64,000 nucleotides of DNA, from assembly GCF_000968375.1 (NCBI RefSeq), contig NZ_CP009933.1, forward strand, positions 4,836,001-4,900,000, given 5' to 3'. Of this stretch, positions 16,096 through 24,515 are shown one piece after another (position 1 is the stretch's first letter; each line of letters begins with the position of its first letter). The DNA is from Clostridium scatologenes (GTDB lineage: Bacteria > Bacillota > Clostridia > Clostridiales > Clostridiaceae). The translations under genes and the position numbers were made by a program. The notes beneath the pieces are model-generated. The model was not told the DNA's origin. It saw nothing but the letters and a program-made list of their open reading frames with translations, and did not search any database.

Positions 16096-17700
16096 ATGGA
16101 AAACTTTGATAAAGATTTACGCTCAATTCAAGAAGCTAGAAATCTTGCTAGACTTGGTAAAGTAGCAGCTGATAAAATTGCTGATTACACTGAAGAGCAA
16201 ATCGATAAAATTTTACGCAATATGGTTAAAGTTGCAGAAGAACATGCTATTTGTTTAGCACAGATGGCGGTTGAAGAAACTGGTTTTGGTAAAGCTGAAG
16301 ATAAAACTTTCAAAAATCATTTGGCATCTACTATACTATATAATTCAATAAAAGATATGAAAACTATAGGTGTAGTTAAAGAAGATACGATAAACAAGCT
16401 TATAGAGATTGCTGAGCCAGTTGGTTTAGTTATGGGTATAGTACCTTCAACAAATCCAACATCCACAGCTATTTTCAAAGCTATGATCTCAATTAAATCT
16501 CGTAATGCTATAGTATTTTCACCACATCCATCTGCTGCAAAATGTACAACTAAAGCAGTTAAATTAATGCATGATGCAGCTGTTGCAGCTGGCGCTCCAG
16601 AGAATATTATAAGTGCAGTAAGTATCCCAACAATTGGAGCTACAAATGAATTAATGAAGTGCAAAGAAGTTTCTATAATAATAGCTACAGGTGGTCCAGG
16701 AATGGTTAAGGCTGCTTACAGTTCAGGAAAACCAGCTCTTGGTGTTGGTGCAGGAAACTCTCCAGCATATATTGAAAGAACTGCTGATGTAGAAAAAGCT
16801 GTTAAAAATATTATGGCAAGTAAAACGTTTGATAACGGTACAATTTGTGCTTCAGAACAATCAATAATCTGTGAAGAATGTAATCATGACAAAGTTGTTG
16901 AAGAATTCAAGAAACAAGGTGGATACTTCATGACAAAAGATGAAACTGATAAAGTTTGTAAATTGTTATTCAAAAATGGACATGCTATGAATGCTAAGTT
17001 TGTTGGAAGAAGCCCACAAGTTATTGCTGATGCTGCAGGAATTGTAATTCCAGAAGGAACAAGAGTGCTAATAGGAAGACAAAATGGTGTAGGAGAAGGT
17101 AATCCATTATCCTTCGAAAAACTTACAACAGTTCTGGGTTTCTATACAGTAAAAGATTGGCATGAAGCATGTGAATTAAGTATTGAGTTACTTCAAAATG
17201 GAATTGGTCATACAATGAGTATTCATACTGAAGATAGAGATATAGTTATGAAATTTGCTAGAAAACCAGCTTCACGTATTCTTGTTAATACTGGTGGAAC
17301 TCAAGGTGGAACAGGTGCAAGCACAGGTCTTAACCCTTCATTCACTTTAGGTTGTGGTACATGGGGTGGAAGCTCAGTATCTGAGAATGTTACTCCAGAG
17401 CACCTTGTAAATATTAAGAGAGTTGCTTATGGTATAAAAGATTGTACAACATTAGCAGTTGAGGATAAAACTTTTAGCTGTTGTACAAAAACTAGTGAAA
17501 GCTGTAATGAAATTGAAAATGCATTTATGAACATGAGTCCAGCTCAAATTGCAGCGGCAGCAGCAGCTTTAAATAAAGCTAATGAATGTGTTGAAACTGC
17601 TAGTACTAATAACACTTGCGCTAACAATGAAAGTGCAAAAGATGAAGGACTCTTAGATTTAGTTAACCAAATAGTTGCTGCTATTAAGGAGGCAAACTAA
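16096..17700 (+). CDS. cutF: CoA-acylating acetaldehyde dehydrogenase with encapsulation tail
   Basis: It converts acetaldehyde, CoA and NAD+ to acetyl-CoA. The catalytic Cys251 lies in FDNGTICASEQ; the nucleotide site is in VPSTNPTSTAIFKAMISIKSRN. Compared with the inactive-looking paralogue at 4626 it has about 45 more residues at the C-terminus: an Ala-rich helix (MSPAQIAAAAAALNKA), a Thr/Asn/Cys linker and a terminal amphipathic helix (LLDLVNQIVAAIKEAN) that is a typical encapsulation peptide. Its stop overlaps the PduL start (TAATG). I use cutF for the functional role; eutE would serve equally. Confidence 0.93.
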   Translation: MENFDKDLRSIQEARNLARLGKVAADKIADYTEEQIDKILRNMVKVAEEHAICLAQMAVEETGFGKAEDKTFKNHLASTILYNSIKDMKTIGVVKEDTINKLIEIAEPVGLVMGIVPSTNPTSTAIFKAMISIKSRNAIVFSPHPSAAKCTTKAVKLMHDAAVAAGAPENIISAVSIPTIGATNELMKCKEVSIIIATGGPGMVKAAYSSGKPALGVGAGNSPAYIERTADVEKAVKNIMASKTFDNGTICASEQSIICEECNHDKVVEEFKKQGGYFMTKDETDKVCKLLFKNGHAMNAKFVGRSPQVIADAAGIVIPEGTRVLIGRQNGVGEGNPLSFEKLTTVLGFYTVKDWHEACELSIELLQNGIGHTMSIHTEDRDIVMKFARKPASRILVNTGGTQGGTGASTGLNPSFTLGCGTWGGSSVSENVTPEHLVNIKRVAYGIKDCTTLAVEDKTFSCCTKTSESCNEIENAFMNMSPAQIAAAAAALNKANECVETASTNNTCANNESAKDEGLLDLVNQIVAAIKEAN

Positions 17701-18350
17701 TGGATAATTTTGAATCAGTATTAAAGCTTTTATTAGAAGCAGTTAAAGCTAATGAAAAAAAAGCTGTGGTTCAAGGAAATTTATCTGAAATTCCAGTAGG
17801 TATTTCCAATAGACATGTACATCTTTCACAAAAGGATTTAGAGTGTTTATTTGGTAAAGACTATCAACTTGTGAAGCTTAAAGATCTATCTCAACCTGGA
17901 CAATATGCTTGTAAAGAAGTTCTAACGCTTTGTGGAGCAAAAGGTGCCATTGAGAAAGTTAGAATCCTTGGACCTGTAAGAAGTAAGACACAAGTTGAAG
18001 TATTAGCTGGAGACTGTGTTAAGCTTGGAGCAGTGCCGCATGTAAGATTATCTGGAGATTTAAGCAGAACACCAGGAGTCACACTAGTTGGACCAAAAGG
18101 TTCTGTTCAAATTGAAGAAGGATTAGTAGTTGCACAAAGACATATCCACATGACACCTGAAGATGCTAAAAATTTAGGAGTTTGTGATGGAGATGTAGTA
18201 TCAATAAAATTTGACGATTTAAGAGGTGGAGTATATAGCAATGTAGCTGTTAGAGCTAATGATACTTCAAGTCTTGAATGTCATGTGGATATTGAAGAAG
18301 CTAATGCTATGGGTATTAATTCAAAATCAAAAATAACAATAGTAAAATAA
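17700..18350 (+). CDS. pduL: Phosphate propanoyl/acetyl-transferase PduL
   Basis: It makes acetyl-phosphate from acetyl-CoA and recycles CoA inside the shell. The two zinc-binding motifs are visible: NRHVHLS near residue 40 and QRHIHMT near 147. The first ~18 residues (FESVLKLLLEAVKA) form an amphipathic helix like the encapsulation peptide of other PduL proteins. The 216-residue length is standard. It is translationally coupled to the aldehyde dehydrogenase, matching consecutive pathway steps. Confidence 0.95.
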   Translation: MDNFESVLKLLLEAVKANEKKAVVQGNLSEIPVGISNRHVHLSQKDLECLFGKDYQLVKLKDLSQPGQYACKEVLTLCGAKGAIEKVRILGPVRSKTQVEVLAGDCVKLGAVPHVRLSGDLSRTPGVTLVGPKGSVQIEEGLVVAQRHIHMTPEDAKNLGVCDGDVVSIKFDDLRGGVYSNVAVRANDTSSLECHVDIEEANAMGINSKSKITIVK

Positions 18351-18420
18351 GAGAGTTAATAAAAAGTTATAATTAAAAATTAAAATATAAAAATAAATAA
18401 TATTTTAGGAGGATTTTAAA

Positions 18421-18714
18421 ATGGTAAAATATGATGCATTAGGAATGATAGAAACTAAAGGTTTAGTAGGAGCAGTAGAAGCAGCTGACGCTATGGTTAA
18501 GGCAGCAAACGTATATTTAATAGGTAAAGAATATGTTGGAGGTGGACTTGTAACTGTTATGGTTAGAGGAGATGTTGGAGCTGTTAAAGCTGCTACAGAT
18601 GCTGGTGCTGCTGCAGCACAACGTGTTGGAGAATTAATATCAGTTCACGTTATCCCACGTCCACATTCAGAAGTTGAAGTTATTCTTCCATCAAATAAAG
18701 AAACTACAAAATAA
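18421..18714 (+). CDS. BMC-H hexameric shell protein (last gene of the cut operon)
   Basis: 97 residues with a canonical BMC-H sequence: ALGMIETKGLVGAVEAADAM, KEYVGGGLVTVMVRGDVGAVKAATDAG, HVIPRPHSEVE. The strong AGGAGG site and the typical PduA/PduJ-like sequence suggest it is the major facet protein. It is separated from pduL by 70 AT-rich nt and followed at once by a terminator. Confidence 0.96.
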   Translation: MVKYDALGMIETKGLVGAVEAADAMVKAANVYLIGKEYVGGGLVTVMVRGDVGAVKAATDAGAAAAQRVGELISVHVIPRPHSEVEVILPSNKETTK

Positions 18715-18740
18715 GATTTTAATTAAAAGATATAATATAA

Positions 18741-18778
18741 AAGAAGCTGTCTCATAGTAAGAGGCAGTTTCTTTTTAT
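18741..18778 (+). terminator. Terminator of the cut operon
   Basis: AGAAGCTGTCTC and GAGGCAGTTTCT pair (with G-U pairs) around a short loop, followed by TTTTT. Confidence 0.8.
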
Positions 18779-18848
18779 ATAAAAATATGCCTCCTTGCGA
18801 AGTAAACAATTTTTTATTGCATAATTGTTTACAACAAGGGGAGCATAT
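18779..18848 (-). terminator. Long hairpin terminator of the minus-strand ATPase gene
   Basis: ATATGC-CTCCTTG and GTAAACAATT on one side pair with AATTGTTTAC and CAAGGGGAGCATAT on the other (arms 18785-18811 and 18823-18848). Read on the minus strand the hairpin is followed by TTTTTATATAAAAA, as expected for the convergent gene ending at 18865. Confidence 0.65.
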
Positions 18849-18864
18849 GAAAGATTTATACAAA

Positions 18865-19938
18865 CTAGTATTTTAAGAGTCTATCTACTAATAATTTGTA
18901 GGTTTCATCAATTTCATTAAAATTCATATTGGAAACATAGTATTTTTCAAGCTGGTCATGAAGATTTTTTGCTGAGGATATAACCGATAGGCCTTCATTT
19001 AGAAGGTTGTAGAAGGTTTCTTTAGATTTCACTAATTCATCTTTATTTATTTTACTGTAATCTATTAAATTTTCCATAAATATTTGGGTTCCTGCGAATT
19101 TTTGATTGTTTATTTCATTGGAGGTTATAATAGCAGTTTTTAATTCAGGTATTATTATGTGTTCTATTCTATCAGGAATTAGAGGATCATGGTAAACTTC
19201 AATAAAAAAGCCATTACGTAAAGCTTGTTTATACAAAAAGTTAAGAACTTGAGTTTTACCTGTTCCAGGACCTCCATTTAATACATAAATTTTATTACAG
19301 TTTTCAGTTAGATTTTCTATAAAAGTTATAATGCCATTAGGAGTAAAAGCTGTTGCAAAGATATGTCTATCACTACCTAGAATTTTGCATAGTGAATTTG
19401 AAAAAATTTTACTCTTTAAGTCTTCTTCTAATAATAATAGTTTAGAAGAACTAATAGCATTCCTATTTAAATTACTCCAACTGTCATGTATAAGTTTTGA
19501 GGCTTTTAGAAAGTTATAAGCCCTTTCAAAAGTATTTTTAATTTCTTTATTAGTTTCAACTATTGATTTTTTATATTGTTTAAACCCATCTTCGTTCCAG
19601 TGTTGACCTAAATTTAGTATTTCATCTACTGCACCAGGGTTTGATGGATCAACTGTATGAGGTGAAGTACCATCAATTAAAGCTACCTCTAAGCCTTTAA
19701 TAACTATTCCATCTAAAGAGTTGTTATCAGATGAACAATGATGATATTCAATATTATATCCTTTGTTTGCAAAAAAATTTCCAATGTTTTTCATGAGAGA
19801 TGATTTACCAGTACCTGGGCCTCCTTTTATACATATTTTCCTTTTAGCAATATTTTCATCTATAATATATTGATAAAAGGAATAGAAACCATAAGAAGTA
19901 TTACCGCCAGGGAAAAAATTTCTTATACTACTTTTCAT
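18865..19938 (-). CDS. Tandem P-loop ATPase of unknown function
   Basis: 357 residues with two Walker A motifs: GGPGTGKSS near residue 42 and GGPGTGKTQ near residue 225. Each is followed by a similar strand (HHCSSDNNSLDG and EVYHDPLIPDRIE), so the protein looks like an internal duplication of one ATPase module. Such clostridial ATP-binding proteins are conserved but uncharacterised. ATG at 19938 is preferred to the upstream GTG because GGGAG lies 9 nt before it. It is convergent with the cut operon and monocistronic. Confidence 0.75.
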   Translation of the reverse strand: MKSSIRNFFPGGNTSYGFYSFYQYIIDENIAKRKICIKGGPGTGKSSLMKNIGNFFANKGYNIEYHHCSSDNNSLDGIVIKGLEVALIDGTSPHTVDPSNPGAVDEILNLGQHWNEDGFKQYKKSIVETNKEIKNTFERAYNFLKASKLIHDSWSNLNRNAISSSKLLLLEEDLKSKIFSNSLCKILGSDRHIFATAFTPNGIITFIENLTENCNKIYVLNGGPGTGKTQVLNFLYKQALRNGFFIEVYHDPLIPDRIEHIIIPELKTAIITSNEINNQKFAGTQIFMENLIDYSKINKDELVKSKETFYNLLNEGLSVISSAKNLHDQLEKYYVSNMNFNEIDETYKLLVDRLLKY

Positions 19939-20145
19939 AAACACACACTCCCGTTTACTTCAATCATTATATAATATGCAAAAACATATCTTTGTGTATA
20001 TATTTACCTGAAATTATGTTTAATCAAATAAAAAAATAAAAATTGGTTATATATTAAATTTTTGATATATAAGTATTAAATTCAGTTATACTTATAAATG
20101 AACACAAAAAACTTTAGTATATAGATATAAATTGGAGGAATAAAT

Positions 20146-21447
20146 ATGAATGAAGAATTAAAAAAATCACAGGAGCTTATAGATTTTATATATGAAAGTC
20201 CAACTGCTTTTCATGTAGTTAATAATTTAAAAAAATTACTTTCAAGTTATGGATTCATCGAACTAAAAGAAGAGGACAGCTGGAATTTAAAGAAATGTGG
20301 AAAATATTTTGTACAGAAAAATAATTCTGCATTAACCGCTTTTGTAGTTGGTAAAGGTGATTTAGAAAGAGATGGATTTAAAATAATAGGAGCACATACA
20401 GATTCGCCTGGATTTAAGATAAAACCTAATGCTGATATAGAGGTAGAGAGTGAATATGTAAAATTGAATACAGAGGTTTATGGAGGGCCGATTATTAACA
20501 CTTGGCTTGATAGGCCTTTATCTTTAGCAGGAAGAGTAATGATTAAAAGTAAAAATCCATTCTGTCCTGAAGAGAGACTTTTAAATATAAAAAAGCCTGT
20601 ATTGATAATACCAAATCTTGCGATACATATGAACAGAAATATAAATTCTGGTATAGAACTAAATAGGCAGAAAGATATACTTCCACTACTTTCTATGGTA
20701 AATGAAAAATTTGAAAAAGGAAGATATATGATAAGGGTTATATCTCAAGAGCTTGAAGTTAAAGAAGAAGATATATTGGATTTTGATTTGTTTTTATATG
20801 ATACTGAAAAAGGTTGTATAATGGGTCTTAATGATGAATTTATATCTAGTGCAAGATTAGATGACTTAATTATGGTTTATTCAGGAATAAAAGCTTTAGT
20901 AAACACAGAGGTTGGAGATAGCACTAACATTATGGTATGTTTTGATAATGAGGAAGTTGGTAGCGGTACAAAGCAAGGAGCAGATTCACCTATGCTTTCC
21001 ATTATACTGGAGAGAATAGCTTTAAGTTTTCTAAAAAGTAGAGAGGACTATTATAGGGCTTTGGCAAAATCTTTTATAATATCTTGTGATCTAGGTCATG
21101 CGTTACATCCCAATTATACTGAGAAAAGTGATCCTGCAAATAGGCCTATAATTAATAAGGGACCAATAATAAAATCAAGTGCTAGTCAAAGTTATACATC
21201 GGATGCTGTATCTTCTGCTGTATATAAAAATATATGTTCAAAAGCAGAAGTACCAGTCCAAATTTTTGTAAATCGTTCAGATGAAAGGGGTGGTTCTACT
21301 ATTGGACCTATAACCTCCAGTCATGTGAATATAAATTCTGTAGATATGGGGCTTGCTATTCTTTCTATGCATTCGGTAAGAGAATTAGCTGGTGTAAAAG
21401 ATTATATATATGCAATTAAATCATTTGAAGAATTTTATACACTTTAA
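20146..21447 (+). CDS. apeB: M18 family aminopeptidase
   Basis: 433 residues of a dinuclear zinc aminopeptidase. Metal-ligand regions are visible: IIGAHTDSPGFKIKP near residue 85, CFDNEEVGSGTKQGA near 265, and a late SHVNINSVDMG segment around 405. It releases acidic or neutral N-terminal residues from peptides in the cytoplasm, which suits an amino-acid fermenter. ATG with GGAGGA site; the preceding 200 nt hold no other gene. Confidence 0.92.
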   Translation: MNEELKKSQELIDFIYESPTAFHVVNNLKKLLSSYGFIELKEEDSWNLKKCGKYFVQKNNSALTAFVVGKGDLERDGFKIIGAHTDSPGFKIKPNADIEVESEYVKLNTEVYGGPIINTWLDRPLSLAGRVMIKSKNPFCPEERLLNIKKPVLIIPNLAIHMNRNINSGIELNRQKDILPLLSMVNEKFEKGRYMIRVISQELEVKEEDILDFDLFLYDTEKGCIMGLNDEFISSARLDDLIMVYSGIKALVNTEVGDSTNIMVCFDNEEVGSGTKQGADSPMLSIILERIALSFLKSREDYYRALAKSFIISCDLGHALHPNYTEKSDPANRPIINKGPIIKSSASQSYTSDAVSSAVYKNICSKAEVPVQIFVNRSDERGGSTIGPITSSHVNINSVDMGLAILSMHSVRELAGVKDYIYAIKSFEEFYTL

Positions 21448-21528
21448 AGTTTGAAAATAGCCTAAAAACGTGAATATATATATTATTAATAGGGGAATCT
21501 TAAAAATATTTTATGGAGGAAAATACTT

Positions 21529-22828
21529 ATGAAACTATTTGGAAGTATGGAAGTTAAGAGCAATACTCTTTATATAGGAAAAGTTAGCACAATAGATTTA
21601 GCAAAAAAATTTGGAACACCTCTCTATGTTATTGATGAAGCCTTAGTGAGAGAACAATGTAAAAGATATTATAAAGCTTTTAATGTGAGACAGGGTGAAA
21701 ATAGAGTAGCTTATGCAGGAAAAGCTTTTTTTGACTTTAGCAATGTGTCAGATTATAAATAGTGAAGGTTTGTATCTTGATGTAGTTTCGGGAGGAGAAC
21801 TTTATACTGCTCTTAAAAGTGGTTTCCCTATGGAAAAAGTGTATTTTCACGGAAACAATAAAACTTTAGAAGAAATAGAAATGGGAATAAATTTAGGTGT
21901 TGGAAGATTTGTAGTTGATAATTTTGATGAAATAGATAAAATAAATTCAGTAGCTAAAGAAAACAATAAAGTTCAATCTATACTTTTAAGAATAACTCCA
22001 GGCATAGAAGCACATACACATGATTATATAAAGACAGGACAAATAGATTCAAAGTTTGGTTTTACAATGTTAGAATATAATACGATGAATGCAGTAAAAA
22101 AATCAATAGAATTTTCTAATATAGAATTAAAAGGGTTGCATTGTCATATAGGATCTCAAATATTTGATACCAAACCCTATGAGGATGAAGTTGAGATAAT
22201 GCTTTCCATTGTAAAAAATATTAAAGATGAAATAGGTTATGAGATAACGGAGCTGGATCTAGGAGGTGGATTTGGTATTTACTATAATGAAGGTGATACT
22301 CCTCAAAAAATAGAAGATTTTTGTGAAATTATATTAAACAAAGCGGAAAGTGTGGTAAAGGAGCTTGGAATAAATCTTCCAAAGCTTGTTATAGAACCAG
22401 GAAGATCTATTATAGGTAATGCAGGTAGTACTCTTTATACAGTAGGTTCAATAAAGGAAATACCAGGTATAAGAAAGTATATATCAGTGGATGGAGGAAT
22501 GACAGATAATATAAGGCCAGCACTTTATAATGCTAAGTACGAATGTGTAGTAGCTGGTAAAGTGAAAAGTGAATTTACAGAAAGAGTAAGCATATCGGGT
22601 AAATGCTGCGAATCTGGAGATATTTTGTTAAATAATATAGATATTCCTAAAACTGAAGGTGGAGATATCATTGTGATATTAAATACAGGGGCCTATGGAT
22701 ATTCTATGTCTAATAATTATAATAAGATACCAAAACCAGCAGTAGTTTTAGTTAAAGATGAAGATGTAAAGGTAATATGCAGAAGGCAAAACTTTGATCA
22801 AATATTAGAAAATGAGGTATTGTTATAA
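21529..22828 (+). pseudogene. lysA: Diaminopimelate decarboxylase lysA with a single-base frameshift
   Basis: Two overlapping frames together make a full-length DAP decarboxylase (fold III, PLP). The first ends in VAYAGKAF, including the PLP lysine Lys65, then runs off frame. The second resumes with LTLAMCQIINSEGLYLDVVSGGEL and continues through HCHIGSQI, EPGRSI and CCESGD to the end. The break is in a run of seven T at 21726-21732; six T restore one frame of about 432 codons. It is either a real mutation, a slippage-prone site, or a sequencing error in a homopolymer. If real, the strain would need lysine or would rely on slippage. Confidence 0.9.
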
Positions 22829-22838
22829 AAACATGGAA

Positions 22839-22867
22839 TTGGAGTTGAATGAAAATTATTATATAAT
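22839..22867 (+). promoter_or_regulatory. Sigma-70-type promoter for the PAS/sigma-54 activator
   Basis: TTGGAG, a 17-bp spacer, then TATAAT, about 150 nt before the activator start. Confidence 0.5.
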
Positions 22868-23013
22868 AGTTTCCATAGAGAGGATTATAGGTATATGTTA
22901 GTATTTAGGATAAAAGTAGATTTTAGTATTGTTCATGAAGGCTTACTTTTTATTTTTAAGTAATCTAGATATAGAATTTGATATCCTAACTTATTGGAAA
23001 TGGAGTGTATAAA

Positions 23014-24354
23014 GTGAATATAACTAACTTAGAAAAGAGTATATTTAACTCTTTGTATGATGGTGTCCTTATAGCTGATTGTGATTTTATTGTAAGATAT
23101 GTTAATCCTGCTTATACAAGAATAACAGCTATGAGTAGCGAAGAAATTGTAGGAAGAGTATTATCTGAAGTGAGACCAGGTTCTAGGCTTCCCAATGTAA
23201 TAAAAACTGGTAATAAATTATTAAGGATTCCTAGAAAAGTTAATGATTCAGAATATATAGTAAATATGGTTCCAATTGTTGAAGAAGATAAAGTGGTTGG
23301 CGGTATATCTATATTAAATGAAATAACAGAAATATATAAGTTAACTGAAGAATTAAATAAGTCAAATATAATAATTAAGAAACTTGAAAAACAGGTTAAC
23401 AGTATGAAAAGGGCAAAATATAGCTTCGATGATATAATATGTGTAGATATAAACTCTGAAGAAGTTAAAAAGTTATCTAAGAAGGCGGCTAAAAGTGAAT
23501 CAAATGTTCTTATTACTGGAGAGAGTGGAACTGGTAAAGAACTTTATGCTAATGCTATACATGCATATAGCAACAGACAAAATGGACCTTTTGTAGCTGT
23601 AAATTGTGCTACTTTTGATGCTAACTTATTAGAGAGTGAATTGTTTGGTTATGAAGAAGGTGCTTTTACTGGAGCGAAGAAAGGTGGAAAGATAGGACTT
23701 TTTGAATTAGCTAATGGAGGAACATTATTTTTAGATGAATTATCAGAAATGAATTATGGTTTGCAGGCAAAATTGTTAAGGGTACTTCAAGAAAGTAATA
23801 TTAGACGAATAGGTGGACTTAAAGAAGTAAATATAGATGTTAGAATAATAGCAGCTACAAATAAGAGTTTAGAAAAAATGATAGAAGAAAACAAATTTAG
23901 AAAAGATTTGTATTATAGAATTGCAATATTTCCAATAAATATTCCTCCATTAAGGAATAGACGTGAAGATATAAAGATCCTTATAGAAAAGTTTATGAAC
24001 GAAGTGGCAAATAAAATTAAGAGAAGTATTGAAATTTCTGAAGATGCAGTTAACATCTTATATAATTATGATTGGCCAGGGAATATTAGAGAACTTAAAA
24101 ATTCTATTGAATTTGCTTCTAATATGACTGATGATTATATTATTAAACCAGAACATCTTCCTAAGATAATCCAATCAGAAGGCATAAAAAAGAATATTAT
24201 TAAACTAAAGCATCTTGAAGAAGTTATAAAAGATGCTGAAATTTCTGAGATTAAGAAAGCTATGATTACTTATGGAGATACTGTCCAAGGCAAAAAGAAA
24301 GCTGCTGAGGCTTTAGGTATTTCATTGGCTACACTTTATAATAAATTGAAATAA
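23014..24354 (+). CDS. PAS-AAA+-Fis sigma-54 enhancer-binding protein
   Basis: 446 residues: an N-terminal PAS sensor (about 1-100), a short coiled coil, an AAA+ domain with Walker A GESGTGKE (~169-176), the sigma-54 contact loop GAFTGA (216-221), arginine fingers and FPINIPPLRNRREDI, and a C-terminal Fis helix-turn-helix (KKKAAEALGISLATLYNKLK). I chose GTG at 23014 over 23005 because TGGAG lies 8 nt upstream. Downstream lie three sigma-54 promoters (24446, 27053, 28741), two with repeated palindromes, so this is the probable activator of the whole cluster. A small molecule bound by PAS may be the signal. Confidence 0.92.
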   Translation: MNITNLEKSIFNSLYDGVLIADCDFIVRYVNPAYTRITAMSSEEIVGRVLSEVRPGSRLPNVIKTGNKLLRIPRKVNDSEYIVNMVPIVEEDKVVGGISILNEITEIYKLTEELNKSNIIIKKLEKQVNSMKRAKYSFDDIICVDINSEEVKKLSKKAAKSESNVLITGESGTGKELYANAIHAYSNRQNGPFVAVNCATFDANLLESELFGYEEGAFTGAKKGGKIGLFELANGGTLFLDELSEMNYGLQAKLLRVLQESNIRRIGGLKEVNIDVRIIAATNKSLEKMIEENKFRKDLYYRIAIFPINIPPLRNRREDIKILIEKFMNEVANKIKRSIEISEDAVNILYNYDWPGNIRELKNSIEFASNMTDDYIIKPEHLPKIIQSEGIKKNIIKLKHLEEVIKDAEISEIKKAMITYGDTVQGKKKAAEALGISLATLYNKLK

Positions 24355-24363
24355 CATTTGTAT

Positions 24364-24402
24364 ATAACCATTCCTAAAAATTTAGGGATGGTTATTACTT
24401 TT
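24364..24402 (+). terminator. Terminator after the activator, overlapping a possible activator site
   Basis: ATAACCATTCCTAAA and TTTAGGGATGGTTAT form a strong stem followed by ACTTTT. Its centre, CCTAAAAATTTAGG (24373-24386), resembles the TTCTAA-N4-TTAGAA sites found upstream of the other two sigma-54 promoters and lies 60 bp before the -24 element of the next gene. Confidence 0.75.
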
Positions 24403-24445
24403 GAAATTAATAATAATTAGCTTTAAAATGTTAAAAAGTTTACTT

Positions 24446-24461
24446 TGGCATGAATTCTGCT
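24446..24461 (+). promoter_or_regulatory. Sigma-54 promoter of the chemoreceptor gene
   Basis: TGGCATGAATTCTGCT has GG and GC at the invariant 10-bp separation of -24/-12 promoters. The start codon of the chemoreceptor is 55 nt downstream. Confidence 0.8.
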
Positions 24462-24515
24462 TTAATATATGTACTGGAATTTACTATTAAAAATAGCTAA
24501 GAAGGAAGGGTTAAA

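Noticed and set aside
18785..18848. Miniature transposable element (long imperfect inverted repeat)
   Set aside because: It is better explained as the terminator of the minus-strand gene, since a T-run follows on that strand and no target duplication is seen.
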